A DNA stretch of 64,000 nucleotides from Stenotrophomonas sp. Iso1 (lineage in GTDB: Bacteria; Pseudomonadota; Gammaproteobacteria; Xanthomonadales; Xanthomonadaceae). The notes beneath the pieces were generated by a model that was not told where the DNA came from, did not search any database, and saw only the letters and a program-made list of their open reading frames with translations. Made by a program: the position numbers and the translations under genes. Positions 9,432 through 18,713 of this stretch are shown piece by piece; the stretch's first letter is position 1, and every line of letters starts with the position of its first letter. The DNA lies in NCBI RefSeq assembly GCF_027497995.1, contig NZ_JAODBT010000001.1, positions 1,886,488 through 1,950,487 on the forward strand, written 5' to 3'.

Positions 9432-11984
9432 TCAGCGCAGCTTGTGCGCGAACTCCACCGGTGACAGGCCGGGCGCGAACAGAAAGCCTTGGCCCACCGG
9501 CACTCCCAGCTGCAACAGGTATTGGCGCTGGGCCTCCGACTCGATGCCCTCGGCCACCAGGCCCAGGCCGAGGCTGCGGGCAATGCCGCTGACGGCCTCA
9601 CAGACCGCCACATCGGAGCGGTTATTCGGTACGCCGCTGATGAAAAGCTGGCTGAGTTTTAGTCCGTGGATGGGCAGGGTGCGCAGGTAGTTCAAGGCGC
9701 TGTAACCCTCGCCGAAATCATCGATGGTCAGCATCACGCCCATCTGCCGCAGTTCGGCAAAGGTGCGCAGAGTTGAGGGTGCATCTTCGATCAATACCCG
9801 CTCGGTGAATTCCAGCTCCAGTGCCGCACCGGGCAGGCCGTGCTCGTCGAGCACATCGCGCACTAGCCGCGCCAACCGGTCGCCGCTGAATTGGCGGTAA
9901 GACACGTTGATCGCAACGCGGATCAACCCGAGACCTTCGTCCTGCCACTGGCGGACCTGCCGACAGGCTTCATGCAGCACCCATTCGCCGATGCGCACGA
10001 TGTCGCCGGTGTTTTCGGCATGGCTGATGAAGATGTCTGGGCGTAGTTCGCCCAGTTGCCGGTTGCGCCAGCGGATCAACGCCTCACAGGCGATGATCTT
10101 GCCGCTTTGTAGATCAACTTGCGGTTGGTATACCAACCGGAATTCATGGCGTTCCAGCGCCTTGCGCAGGCGCCGTTCGATCTGCAGGCGGTCATGTTGG
10201 CGCCGCTCCATTTCCTCACAGAATTCCAGCCATCCATTGCGGCCACGACGCTTGCATTCGTACATCGCAAGGTCCGCACTCTGGATCAGCTGCTGTGGGC
10301 GTAACCCATGTTGTGGCGCGCGTGCGATGCCGATGCTGGTGGTGACCGAAAACTCATCCTTACCGAACAGGAAAGACGGCGCGAAGGCCCGGGTAATGGC
10401 TTCGGCCAGTTGCTCCGGGCGTTGCGGTACATCGCGCGCATCGCAGGTGACCACGAACTCGTCGCCGCCAAAGCGGGCCAGCAGGCCCTCGGTGCCGACT
10501 GCGTCGCGGATGCGGCGACTGGCTTCGATCAACAACTGGTCGCCAGCGTTGTGGCCGAGCACATCGTTGACAGTTTTGAAGCGGTCCAGGTCGATGTACA
10601 GCACCGCCACGCCGGCATGCGATGGATTACTCAGGCGCATTTCGAGATCGGTCAGTGCCGCGTCGCGGTTCATGATGCCGGTGAGTGGATCGGTGCGCGC
10701 CTGGTTCTTCAGCGTCTCTTCGGCATGCTTGGGTTCGGTGATGTCCTGGAAGGTGCCGGCGATACGGGTGGAGGCAAGGTCGCCCGGTTCCACTTCGCCA
10801 ATCATGCGGATCCAGAAGCTATGGCCATTGGCGCGTTGGCCCTGGAGTTCCAGTTCAAAGCCACCCCGGTGCTCGGCTTCGCGCTCCATTGCATCGCGCA
10901 GCAGTTGGCGTGAGCTGGAATTCAAACAGGACAACAGTTGCTCAAGGTCATCCGGCGGCTGCTCCTGGCCGAGGATGCGCTGCGCTTCACCCGTCAGGTA
11001 AAGGCATTGCTGGCCTCGGTCCCATTCCCAGCCGCCGATATGCGCCAGCGATTGCGCGCGATCGAACAGCGCGTGGTCGCGTTTGAGTTCGGTGATGTCA
11101 CTGAACAACGAAAACACATGATCGGGGAGGTCGCAGTCCGAGGAAAACACCGGCACCGTGGTGATCGAAATCCAGATCATGCGGCCGTGCGGGCGGTGGT
11201 ACAGCCCAATGATGGTGCTGGGAATGATGCGGCCGTTGCGGAACGCCTTGGCGACCGGCCATTGGTCCAGCCCAAGACGGCGGCCGTGCTCATCGACCGT
11301 GATCCATTCATCGCTGTTCAGCGGTAGCCGCCCGGGTGCCATCCCGCTCATGTTGAAGATGCGGTGTGCGGCGGGATTGGCTGAGACGATGCCGAGGTTG
11401 CGGTCAAACAGCATCACCCCCTTGTCGATGGATTCCAGCAACAGGCGATAACGTGTCTCAGCTTGCCAGCGGCGGCTCAGATCGCGTGCGACGGCGACGA
11501 TACACGGTTGGCCGTCATGCTCGAACCCGGCCGAATGCACCTCCACCGGAAAGCGGCTGCCGTCACCGCGCATGTTGGTGACTTCGACTACATAGGTCTG
11601 GCCGCGCTTGAGGGTTTCCCAGACCGGCTCCAAGTGGTTGGCCGGCAGGTCTGGATTGAGCAGTTCGATGGGCTGGCCGACGATCTCTTCGCGACTGCGG
11701 CCGTAGGCATTCACCCCGGAAGTATTGACGTCCAGCACTACGCCGGTGGCGCTGAGAATGCTGACCGGGTCGGGGACTGCATCAAACAAGGCTTCGTAGC
11801 GGCGCTGCGCGCCCTGGCGCTCGCTCATGGCTTCGCGCAGTGCGTCGGCGGCGGCCTGCAGTACGCCTTGCAGCTTGTGGGGCAGGGGTTGGTGGAGGGC
11901 CAGCTCCAGTTCGGCCAACGCATCGACATGGGCGGCGGGATGCTCGCCCTGATCGTGGACTATGCGCTGGCCGGAACCGGTCAT
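9432..11984 (-). CDS. PAS-GGDEF-EAL cyclic-di-GMP signalling protein
   Basis: An 850-residue cytoplasmic protein with no evident membrane segment. After a helical N-terminus come three PAS-type sensor domains (about residues 60-175, 180-300 and 305-415), then a GGDEF domain with an intact GGDEF active site (LLARFGGDEFVV) and an EAL domain with EALIRW, the DDFGEGYSALNYLR loop (consensus DDFGTGYSSL) and VAEGIE. Both catalytic signatures look intact, so it may make or degrade c-di-GMP; proteins of this plan are often net phosphodiesterases. Its start overlaps the HMG-CoA lyase stop by 4 bases, an odd coupling of a metabolic enzyme to a signalling protein. Confidence 0.9.
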   Translation of the reverse strand: MTGSGQRIVHDQGEHPAAHVDALAELELALHQPLPHKLQGVLQAAADALREAMSERQGAQRRYEALFDAVPDPVSILSATGVVLDVNTSGVNAYGRSREEIVGQPIELLNPDLPANHLEPVWETLKRGQTYVVEVTNMRGDGSRFPVEVHSAGFEHDGQPCIVAVARDLSRRWQAETRYRLLLESIDKGVMLFDRNLGIVSANPAAHRIFNMSGMAPGRLPLNSDEWITVDEHGRRLGLDQWPVAKAFRNGRIIPSTIIGLYHRPHGRMIWISITTVPVFSSDCDLPDHVFSLFSDITELKRDHALFDRAQSLAHIGGWEWDRGQQCLYLTGEAQRILGQEQPPDDLEQLLSCLNSSSRQLLRDAMEREAEHRGGFELELQGQRANGHSFWIRMIGEVEPGDLASTRIAGTFQDITEPKHAEETLKNQARTDPLTGIMNRDAALTDLEMRLSNPSHAGVAVLYIDLDRFKTVNDVLGHNAGDQLLIEASRRIRDAVGTEGLLARFGGDEFVVTCDARDVPQRPEQLAEAITRAFAPSFLFGKDEFSVTTSIGIARAPQHGLRPQQLIQSADLAMYECKRRGRNGWLEFCEEMERRQHDRLQIERRLRKALERHEFRLVYQPQVDLQSGKIIACEALIRWRNRQLGELRPDIFISHAENTGDIVRIGEWVLHEACRQVRQWQDEGLGLIRVAINVSYRQFSGDRLARLVRDVLDEHGLPGAALELEFTERVLIEDAPSTLRTFAELRQMGVMLTIDDFGEGYSALNYLRTLPIHGLKLSQLFISGVPNNRSDVAVCEAVSGIARSLGLGLVAEGIESEAQRQYLLQLGVPVGQGFLFAPGLSPVEFAHKLR

Positions 11985-12874
11985 GACACTGCCAAAGCCT
12001 TTCCTGTCTTGCTGCCTGTTGGCCGGCCCAGCCGATCGGCGAGCCAGTTCCCCGTGGCGGCCAGTGCCGGCAGATCGATGCCAGTGGCCAACCCCATCCC
12101 CTGCAACATGTAAACGACATCCTCGCTGGCGACATTACCACTTGCACCGCGCGCGTAGGGGCAGCCGCCGGTGCCGGCCACGGCGGCATCGACCACACGC
12201 ACGCCGACCTCCAGGCAAGCCGCGATATTGGCCAGCGCCTGGCCGTAGGTGTCGTGGAAATGGACGGCCAGCGCTTCCATGGGAATCTCCGCCGCAACCG
12301 CCTGCAGCATGGCGCGAGCCTTGAGTGGAGTGCCCACGCCGATGGTGTCGCCCAGCGATACCTCATAGCAGCCCATGGCATGCAGGCGCACGGCCACGCG
12401 GACCACATCGGCCAGCGGTACCGCGCCCTGGTACGGGCAGCCGAGCACGGTAGAGACATAGCCGCGCACCTTGATGCCATCGGCCTTGGCACGGGCCAGG
12501 ATCGGCTCGAAGCGCTGCAGTGACTCATCAATGCCGGCATTGGTGTTGGTGCGGTTGAACTGCTCCGAGGCGGCGGTGAACACCGCCACTTCCTCGGCGC
12601 CCACGGCCAAGGCACGTTCGTAGCCTTGCTCGTTGGGCACCAGCACCGGATAGCTGATGCCGGGCCGGCGCTGGATGCCGGCGAACACCTCGGCGGCATC
12701 GGCCAACTGCGGCACCCACTTCGGGCTGACGAAGCTGGTGGCTTCGATGCTGCGCAGGCCGGTGGCTGAGAGCCGGTCGATCAATTCGATCTTGTCGGCG
12801 GTGCTGACCAGTTGTTTTTCATTCTGCAGACCATCGCGCGGGCCTACTTCAACGATACGGACGAAGTCGTTCAT
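11981..12874 (-). CDS. Hydroxymethylglutaryl-CoA lyase
   Basis: Cleaves 3-hydroxy-3-methylglutaryl-CoA to acetoacetate and acetyl-CoA, the last step of leucine degradation. The 297 residues form an HMGL-like TIM barrel: the N-terminal VGPRDGLQNE motif supplies the metal and substrate ligands, HFHDTYGQ holds the metal-binding histidines, and the signature GTGGCPYARGASGN contains the catalytic cysteine. In Pseudomonas the counterpart is liuE. It sits downstream of the enoyl-CoA hydratase gene (34-base gap) on the same strand, fitting a partial leucine/isovalerate operon; the carboxylase and isovaleryl-CoA dehydrogenase genes are not in the window. Confidence 0.93.
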   Translation of the reverse strand: MNDFVRIVEVGPRDGLQNEKQLVSTADKIELIDRLSATGLRSIEATSFVSPKWVPQLADAAEVFAGIQRRPGISYPVLVPNEQGYERALAVGAEEVAVFTAASEQFNRTNTNAGIDESLQRFEPILARAKADGIKVRGYVSTVLGCPYQGAVPLADVVRVAVRLHAMGCYEVSLGDTIGVGTPLKARAMLQAVAAEIPMEALAVHFHDTYGQALANIAACLEVGVRVVDAAVAGTGGCPYARGASGNVASEDVVYMLQGMGLATGIDLPALAATGNWLADRLGRPTGSKTGKALAVS

Positions 12875-12908
12875 GGTGTTCCAAGGTAAGGCAGGTGATG
12901 GCGACGGA

Positions 12909-13697
12909 TTACTTCGTGGCCCAGGCGGGCGCGCGTTTTTCCAGGAAAGCCGACAAGCCCTCGCGGCCTTCGTCAGAGGCGCGCAAGGCGGCTATCAGGC
13001 CGGCATTGGCGCGGTCGAGCCCATCGCGGTCGCCCACGGCAGCACAGACTTCGCGCACCAGCACCTTGGCCGAACCTGCAGCGACCGGCGCGGCCTTGGC
13101 CAGGAGATCCAACTGCGCACGCACGGCTGCATCCAGCGCGTCGGCCGCGACGACCTGGTGAACCAACCCGATCCGTTCGGCAGTGGCGGCGTCGAAATGC
13201 TCGCCGGTGGCGAACCAACGCCGGGCCTGACGGGGGCCGATGGCCGCAATGACATAGGGTGAAATGACAGCCGGCAGCAGCCCGAGGCGGCTTTCGGTCA
13301 GGCCGAATCGCGCGCCTTCAGCAGCGATGGCGATATCGCAGCAGGCCACCAGGCCCACGCCACCGCCGAATGCGGCGCCGTGGACGCGGGCGATGGTCGG
13401 CTTGGGGAGTTCGTCCAGCGTACGCATCAGTCGCGCCAGCGCCAGCGAGTCGGTGCGGTTTTCTTCCTGGGTGGCGGTGGCCATGGCCCGCATCCACTGC
13501 AAGTCGGCACCTGCGGAGAAGGATGGGCCGCTGCCGGCCAGCACCACCGCGCGGACTGTGGGGTCGGTTCCCAGCGCCTGCAAAGCCAGGGTCAAGGATT
13601 GAATAAGGGCCGCATCGAACGCGTTGTGCAGTTCTGGCCGGTTCAAGTGCAGGGTCGCAATCGCGCCCTCATGCTGCACGAGCAGTGCATCGCTCAT
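12909..13697 (-). CDS. Enoyl-CoA hydratase, probably methylglutaconyl-CoA hydratase
   Basis: A 262-residue crotonase-family protein. The oxyanion-hole segments SGPSFSAGADLQWM and HGAAFGGGVGLVACCDIAIA are present, as is FGLTESRLGLLPAVISPYV, the stretch that in liuC-type hydratases carries the catalytic glutamate. The next gene is HMG-CoA lyase, so hydration of 3-methylglutaconyl-CoA to HMG-CoA in leucine degradation is the best guess; a generic enoyl-CoA hydratase is the alternative. The start at 13697 (MSDALLVQHEG) fits the family better than the upstream in-frame ATG at 13760. Confidence 0.88.
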   Translation of the reverse strand: MSDALLVQHEGAIATLHLNRPELHNAFDAALIQSLTLALQALGTDPTVRAVVLAGSGPSFSAGADLQWMRAMATATQEENRTDSLALARLMRTLDELPKPTIARVHGAAFGGGVGLVACCDIAIAAEGARFGLTESRLGLLPAVISPYVIAAIGPRQARRWFATGEHFDAATAERIGLVHQVVAADALDAAVRAQLDLLAKAAPVAAGSAKVLVREVCAAVGDRDGLDRANAGLIAALRASDEGREGLSAFLEKRAPAWATK

Positions 13698-13785
13698 CTG
13701 GGAAAGCCTGTGTATCGAAGAAATCCGGCGAATCATAGCGGTGCATGGGCAGGACGCCATGACGCGGCGCGGCGATGCTAGAATT

Positions 13786-13805
13786 GATAACCATTCTTAT
13801 TCATC
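13786..13805. promoter_or_regulatory. Probable Fur box in front of feoAB
   Basis: GATAACCATTC-TTATTCATC lies 25 bases upstream of the feoA start. It resembles three imperfect copies of the GATAAT Fur hexamer and is the only AT-rich block between the divergent hydratase and feo genes. This fits iron-dependent repression of ferrous iron uptake. Confidence 0.6.
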
Positions 13806-13829
13806 ACTTTCTACATAGGCGCCCATTCA

Positions 13830-14078
13830 GTGACGTTGTCCGATTTGCCGCTGCATGCCCCCGCTCGGGTGGAGGACGTGCAGGATATGCACCCCAATGA
13901 CGCCATCGCTCGCAGGCTGCGGGAGTTGGGATTCGTAAACGGCGAAGAGGTTCGTGTGGTGGCCCGTGGGCCGGTGGGCGGCGAACCGTTGCTGTGTCAG
14001 GTGGGTTTCACCCGTTTCGCACTGCGCCGCAGTGAAGCCGCGCGCGTGCGGATACAGCGTGAAGGAGCTGCGTCATGA
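13830..14078 (+). CDS. feoA: Ferrous iron transport protein A
   Basis: An 82-residue SH3-like protein that works with FeoB in uptake of Fe(II). It has the FeoA pattern: the start of an SH3 barrel, RRLRELGFVNGEEVRVVARGPVGG, then a closing strand FALRRSEAARVRI. The start codon is GTG at 13830, and the stop overlaps the feoB start (ATGA). A Fur-like box lies just upstream. Confidence 0.93.
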   Translation: MTLSDLPLHAPARVEDVQDMHPNDAIARRLRELGFVNGEEVRVVARGPVGGEPLLCQVGFTRFALRRSEAARVRIQREGAAS

Positions 14079-15931
14079 ATGAATCGATTGCTCGGCTGGC
14101 GCTGGTTGGCAACCCCAACAGCGGCAAGACCGCTCTGTTCAATCAGCTGACCGGCAGCCGCCAGAAGGTGGCCAATTACACCGGCGTGACCGTCGAACGC
14201 AAGGAAGGCCGCATGCGCGGGCCGTCCGGCCGCGAGTACGCGGTGCTGGATTTGCCAGGTGCTTACAGTCTGCAGCCGGCCAGTCTGGATGAAGCGATCA
14301 CCCGCGACCTGTGCCGGGGTTTCTACCCGGGCGAAGCTGCGCCAGATGCACTGGTATGCGTGGTCGATGCCACCAACCTGCGTTTGCACCTGCGCTTTGC
14401 GCTGGAAGTGCGCGAGTTGGGCAAACCGATGATCGTGGCGTTGAACATGGTGGACGCCGCGCGTCGGCGTGGTATTGAGATCGACGTGTCAGCACTGGAA
14501 AAGGCCTTGGGCGTACCGGTGGTGGAAACCATCGCGGTGCGTCGCAACGGTGCCAAGGCGCTGGTGGAGCGCATTGATGCGCTGGTGCCGCAGCTGGCAT
14601 CGATACCGGTAAACGCGCCGGTCGCCGATGAGGACCTGCATGTACAGGTGCGCGACATTCTCGCTACCGCCGTGCAGATGCCGACACGCACGGCGAAGAT
14701 TGATGACGCATTGGACCGCTGGCTGCTCCATCCGGTGTTTGGGCTGGTGACGCTGGCCGTGGTGATGTTTTTGATCTTCCAGGCCGTGTATGCCTGGGCC
14801 ACACCATTGATGGATGGCATCGAGGCAGCCTTTGCCTGGCTCGGGCCAGTGGTGGCGGGCGCCTTGCCCGAAGGCCCGCTGAGCAGCCTGCTGGTGGACG
14901 GCATCATTGCCGGCGTCGGCGGCGTGCTGGTGTTCCTGCCGCAGATCCTGATCCTGTTCGCCTTCATTCTGGCGTTGGAAGAGTCGGGCTATCTGCCGCG
15001 TGCAGCGTTCCTGTTGGATCGCATGATGGCTGCGGCCGGTTTGTCCGGGCGGTCGTTCATCCCGCTGCTGTCCAGCTTTGCCTGTGCGGTGCCGGGCATC
15101 ATGTCCACGCGTTCCATTCAGGACCCGCGTGACCGCCTGGCCACCATTCTGGTGGCGCCGTTGATGACCTGTTCTGCACGTCTGCCGGTGTATGCGCTGC
15201 TGATCGGCGCCTTCATCCCGGCCAAGACGGTGTGGGGCATGTTCAACCAGCAGGGGTTGGTGCTGTTCGGCCTGTACCTGGCCGGCATACTGAGTGCGCT
15301 GGTGATGTCGTGGACGATGAAGAAGTTCCGTCGCGACAAGCGCGAACACCCGTTGATGCTTGAGCTGCCGTCGTATCGTTTGCCGCATCCGCGTGATCTG
15401 GCGGTAGGCCTGTACGAGCGCGCGATGATCTTCCTCAAGCGCGTCGGCGGCATCATCCTGGCGCTGACCATCCTGTTGTGGTTCCTGTTGTCGTTCCCGG
15501 GCGCGCCGGAGAACGCAACGATGCCGGCCATCGATTACAGCTACGCCGGTCAGTTGGGCCATTGGATGGCGCTGATCTTTGCGCCGCTGGGTTTCAATTG
15601 GCAGATATGTATTGCGCTGATTCCCGGCATGGGCGCACGCGAAGTGGCGGTGTCCTCGCTGGCCACCATCTACGCGCTCTCCGCTGTCGACGATGATGCT
15701 GCCATCCAGGCGCTGACCCCGGTGATCAGCGATGGCTGGACGCTGGCGACAGGCCTGTCGCTGATGGTGTGGTTCATCTACGCACCGATGTGCATTTCCA
15801 CGCTGGCTACCATCAAGCGCGAAACCAACTCGTGGAAGCAGATGGCCTTCGCCACGGTGTACTTGTTCGGCGCTGCGTATCTGGCTGCACTCGTCACCTA
15901 CCAGGTGGCTGTGGCGCTGGGGGCGGGCTGA
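14075..15931 (+). CDS. feoB: Ferrous iron transporter B
   Basis: A 618-residue inner-membrane Fe(II) permease. The N-terminal G domain has G1 GNPNSGKT (residues 10-17), DLPGAYSL (G3) and NMVD (G4), followed by a GDI-like helical region and a C-terminal membrane domain with two gate motifs each holding a conserved Cys (SFACAVPGI and TCSARLPVY). It is shorter than E. coli FeoB (773), as is common in Xanthomonadaceae. The order feoA-feoB-small Cys-rich protein with start-stop overlaps shows a single operon. Confidence 0.96.
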   Translation: MNESIARLALVGNPNSGKTALFNQLTGSRQKVANYTGVTVERKEGRMRGPSGREYAVLDLPGAYSLQPASLDEAITRDLCRGFYPGEAAPDALVCVVDATNLRLHLRFALEVRELGKPMIVALNMVDAARRRGIEIDVSALEKALGVPVVETIAVRRNGAKALVERIDALVPQLASIPVNAPVADEDLHVQVRDILATAVQMPTRTAKIDDALDRWLLHPVFGLVTLAVVMFLIFQAVYAWATPLMDGIEAAFAWLGPVVAGALPEGPLSSLLVDGIIAGVGGVLVFLPQILILFAFILALEESGYLPRAAFLLDRMMAAAGLSGRSFIPLLSSFACAVPGIMSTRSIQDPRDRLATILVAPLMTCSARLPVYALLIGAFIPAKTVWGMFNQQGLVLFGLYLAGILSALVMSWTMKKFRRDKREHPLMLELPSYRLPHPRDLAVGLYERAMIFLKRVGGIILALTILLWFLLSFPGAPENATMPAIDYSYAGQLGHWMALIFAPLGFNWQICIALIPGMGAREVAVSSLATIYALSAVDDDAAIQALTPVISDGWTLATGLSLMVWFIYAPMCISTLATIKRETNSWKQMAFATVYLFGAAYLAALVTYQVAVALGAG

Positions 15932-16185
15932 TGGACACCGGCTTGCTGCTTCAATATCTGCTGATCGCGCTGGCCGTCGTGGTCAGCGTGTGGGTGGTGC
16001 TGAAGAAGCAATTTCCGGGTTTCTTGCGGCGCGTGCGGGGGGTGTTGGCGCTATGGCTGGTCAAGCCGCAACGTTCCTCGCGTCTGCAGGCGTGGGGCCG
16101 CAAGCTGGCACCGGAGCCTTCCAGTGGTGGCGGTGCCTGCGGTGGATGTGACAGCTGCGGTCCGAAAGCTCCCAAGCAGCACTGA
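15931..16185 (+). CDS. Small Cys-rich membrane protein of the feo operon (DUF6587-like)
   Basis: An 84-residue protein with one N-terminal membrane helix (residues 6-25), a basic linker and a C-terminal cysteine cluster GGGACGGCDSCG. The start ATG shares one base with the feoB stop, so it is made together with FeoB. It takes the place FeoC has in enterobacteria but lacks FeoC's winged helix; the Cys cluster could bind Fe(II) or an iron-sulfur centre and gate FeoB. That role is inferred. A clear terminator follows. Confidence 0.75.
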   Translation: MDTGLLLQYLLIALAVVVSVWVVLKKQFPGFLRRVRGVLALWLVKPQRSSRLQAWGRKLAPEPSSGGGACGGCDSCGPKAPKQH

Positions 16186-16191
16186 AAGCGA

Positions 16192-16217
16192 AAACGCCGG
16201 CAATGCCGGCGTTTTTT
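16192..16217 (+). terminator. Rho-independent terminator after the feo operon
   Basis: AACGCCGGC-AAT-GCCGGCGTT is a perfect stem followed by TTTTTT, 7 bases past the stop of the small feo-linked gene. Confidence 0.93.
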
Positions 16218-16625
16218 CTGTCGATGCGCTTTGTGCTTGGTTGCGGGCCAAGCCACCATCGACCCTCACGTTCTGTCCGGCCCGCGCGCGACCACAGCAG
16301 CCACGTGTGAGCGATCACGCCAATCAGTTTGCAGCGCTTCGCCAAGGCTCGCGCTCGACGGCCAGCGCTTTAGTCGCGCCGTGGTTGTTGCAGTAATTGA
16401 CGGTCACGTTGGCCCGTTCGCGCACAGACGCGCATGCCAATGCGGAGCCCATGCTGCAGCCGGAATCCGTGATGAGGCTTGGCTGATTGGGGTCCTCGAT
16501 TTCGATCATCCAAAGCGTGGGAGTGGATCGACAGCTGGGGCAGCGATGCGAGCATCTGCAGCGTGGAACTGTTCCGCTTGAAACACCTCTTGTGTCCTGT
16601 CGTGCTTGAACGTAGCTTGCCCGGC
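16218..16625. other. Intergenic stretch before dapB, no certain gene
   Basis: About 400 bases without a gene I can support. A minus-strand open frame at 16324-16509 could encode 61 residues (starting MIEIEDPNQPSLITD and containing VTVNYCNNHGATKALAVE), but it has no clear ribosome site or known family and could be a decayed fragment. The dapB promoter should lie in the last 100 bases; no clear -10/-35 pair stands out. Confidence 0.4.
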
Positions 16626-17351
16626 ATGAACAACACTCCGATTCGTTTGCTGATCCATGGTGCTTCCGGTCGCATGGGCCAAGCCTTGCTGCGTCTGGCA
16701 GCGGAAGACTCTTCGTTGCAGGTAGTGGCTGCGGTGGTGCGCAAGCCACCGGCACAGCGCGTGGTGGACGGCATTCCCCATTTCGCTGCCAGTGAGTTGG
16801 CCGGCGCCCCTCCATTTGACGTCGCCATCGACTTCAGTCTGCCGGAAGGCTTTGATCCGATTCTGGCGTTGTGCCTGGAGCGCGGTGTTGGCTTTGTGTC
16901 CGGCACTACTGGTATCAGCGAGGCGCAGCAGGCCGCGTTATCGGCTGCGTCGCAGCGCATTGCGCTGGTGTGGGCGACCAACTTCAGCCTGGGTGTGGCG
17001 GTATTGGCCGGACTGGTCGAACGTGCTGCTGCTGCTTTGTCGGGCTGGGATTGCGACATTGTCGAGTCGCATCACGTGCACAAGAAGGATGCGCCCTCGG
17101 GCACGGCCATCACCCTGGGTGAGGCGGCCGAGCAGGGCGGGGCGGCGCCGCGCTTTGCCAGCCTGCGCGCTGGCGACATCATCGGCGAGCATTTCGTTCA
17201 GTTCACCGGGCTCGGCGAGCGGGTTGAACTGGTGCATCGGGCCACCAATCGCGACATTTTTGCCCGGGGCGCGCTACACGTGGCCAGGCAGCTGAAGGCA
17301 CAGGCACCGGGCCAGTACCGGGTGCGTGATCTGGTCGGCAAGCCCGACTGA
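16626..17351 (+). CDS. dapB: 4-hydroxy-tetrahydrodipicolinate reductase
   Basis: Reduces hydroxy-tetrahydrodipicolinate in the lysine/diaminopimelate pathway. The 241 residues hold the nucleotide motif IHGASGRMGQ, the conserved VSGTTGIS, and the catalytic signature ESHHVHKKDAPSGTA. It is somewhat shorter than the E. coli enzyme (273), as usual for this family in xanthomonads. The start is the ATG at 16626 (MNNTPIRLLIHG). It lies about 230 bases upstream of carA on the same strand. Confidence 0.95.
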   Translation: MNNTPIRLLIHGASGRMGQALLRLAAEDSSLQVVAAVVRKPPAQRVVDGIPHFAASELAGAPPFDVAIDFSLPEGFDPILALCLERGVGFVSGTTGISEAQQAALSAASQRIALVWATNFSLGVAVLAGLVERAAAALSGWDCDIVESHHVHKKDAPSGTAITLGEAAEQGGAAPRFASLRAGDIIGEHFVQFTGLGERVELVHRATNRDIFARGALHVARQLKAQAPGQYRVRDLVGKPD

Positions 17352-17585
17352 AACTGAATGCGAGGGGGTGTTTGCCGGCAAAGTGCCAGCGCACTGCCAT
17401 GAAAGGGTAATTCAGGGCTCACGGGGCGCTAGCGCTGGCGCCCCCCATGCCAGTACAATTCTCGCTCGCCGAAACACGTCAGCCGGACCGGTTCCCAGAC
17501 CGCCGTCCGCGCTTTTTTGCAACCGGTTTTTGCCGTGGACGCAGGCGTGGCTTCGGAGTCCCCCGGTAGCCAAAGTGAGATTCCC

Positions 17586-18713
17586 GTGACCCAAGCCGCA
17601 ATTCTCGTGCTCGAAGACGGCACCGTATTCGAGGGCGAATCCGTAGGCGCGCCCGGCCTGTCCGTGGGTGAGGTGGTGTTCAACACCGCCATGACCGGTT
17701 ATCAGGAGATGCTGACCGATCCCTCCTACGCCCGGCAGATGATCACCCTGACGTATCCGCATATCGGTAACACCGGTATGAACGATCAGGATGACGAGGC
17801 CGCCAAGGTGTGGGCTGCGGGCCTGATCGTGCGCGATGTGCCGCGCCGTCCCAGCAGCTGGCGCAACCAGGTGTCGCTGCAGGATTGGTTGATCCAGCGC
17901 GGCGTGGTCGCCATCTCCGGTATCGATACCCGCAAGTTGACCCGCATCCTGCGTGAGCGCGGCGCCCAGAACGGTGCGCTGATGGCTGGCGACATCGATG
18001 TCGAAAAGGCATTGGAAGCCGCCCGCAAGTTCCCGGGCCTGAAGGGCATGGACCTGGCCAAGGTGGTCAGCACGGACAAGTCCTACGGTTGGGCCGATGG
18101 CCAGCTGGACCTGGACAGCAACGAATTCGTGCGTGCCGAACCGAAGTTCAAGGTCGTGGCCTACGACTTCGGCGTGAAGACCAACATCCTGCGCATGCTT
18201 GCCGAACGCGGTTGCGAGCTGACCGTGGTGCCGGCACAGACCCCGGCCGCCGACGTGCTGGCGATGAATCCGGATGGTGTGTTCCTGTCCAACGGCCCGG
18301 GTGATCCGGAACCGTGTGATTACGCGATCGCCGCCATCAAGGAATTCGTGGCCAAGAAGGTGCCGACCTTCGGTATCTGCCTGGGCCACCAGCTGCTCGG
18401 CCTGGCCTCGGGCGCGCGCACCATGAAGATGGGCCACGGCCACCACGGCGCCAACCATCCGGTGCAGGACATCGACAGCGGCCGGGTGATGATCACCTCG
18501 CAGAACCACGGCTTCGCCATAGACGAAAGCTCGCTGCCGGCCAACATCCGCGTCACCCATCGTTCGCTGTTCGACCAGACCATCCAGGGCGTCGAGCTGA
18601 CCGATGCACCGGCGTTCTCCTTCCAGGGTCACCCGGAAGCATCGCCCGGCCCGCACGACGTGGCCCCGCTGTTCGACCGCTTCATCTCGTTGATGGAAGG
18701 GGCCAAGGCCTGA
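17586..18713 (+). CDS. carA: Carbamoyl-phosphate synthase small (glutaminase) subunit
   Basis: Supplies ammonia from glutamine to CarB for carbamoyl phosphate, used in arginine and pyrimidine synthesis. At 375 residues it has the N-terminal CPSase domain ([15 protein letters not shown]) and a class I glutamine amidotransferase domain with the Cys nucleophile in FGICLGHQ and the His/Glu in [11 protein letters not shown] choose the GTG at 17586 because family members begin just here; the frame is open up to 17517 but the extension has no family match. The stop shares a base with the next ATG. Confidence 0.95.
   Translation: MTQAAILVLEDGTVFEGESVGAPGLSVGEVVFNTAMTGYQEMLTDPSYARQMITLTYPHIGNTGMNDQDDEAAKVWAAGLIVRDVPRRPSSWRNQVSLQDWLIQRGVVAISGIDTRKLTRILRERGAQNGALMAGDIDVEKALEAARKFPGLKGMDLAKVVSTDKSYGWADGQLDLDSNEFVRAEPKFKVVAYDFGVKTNILRMLAERGCELTVVPAQTPAADVLAMNPDGVFLSNGPGDPEPCDYAIAAIKEFVAKKVPTFGICLGHQLLGLASGARTMKMGHGHHGANHPVQDIDSGRVMITSQNHGFAIDESSLPANIRVTHRSLFDQTIQGVELTDAPAFSFQGHPEASPGPHDVAPLFDRFISLMEGAKA

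Noticed and set aside
17352..17585. A leader attenuator or riboswitch before carA
   Set aside because: No clear hairpin followed by a T-run, and no leader peptide rich in Arg or pyrimidine-sensing runs could be seen.
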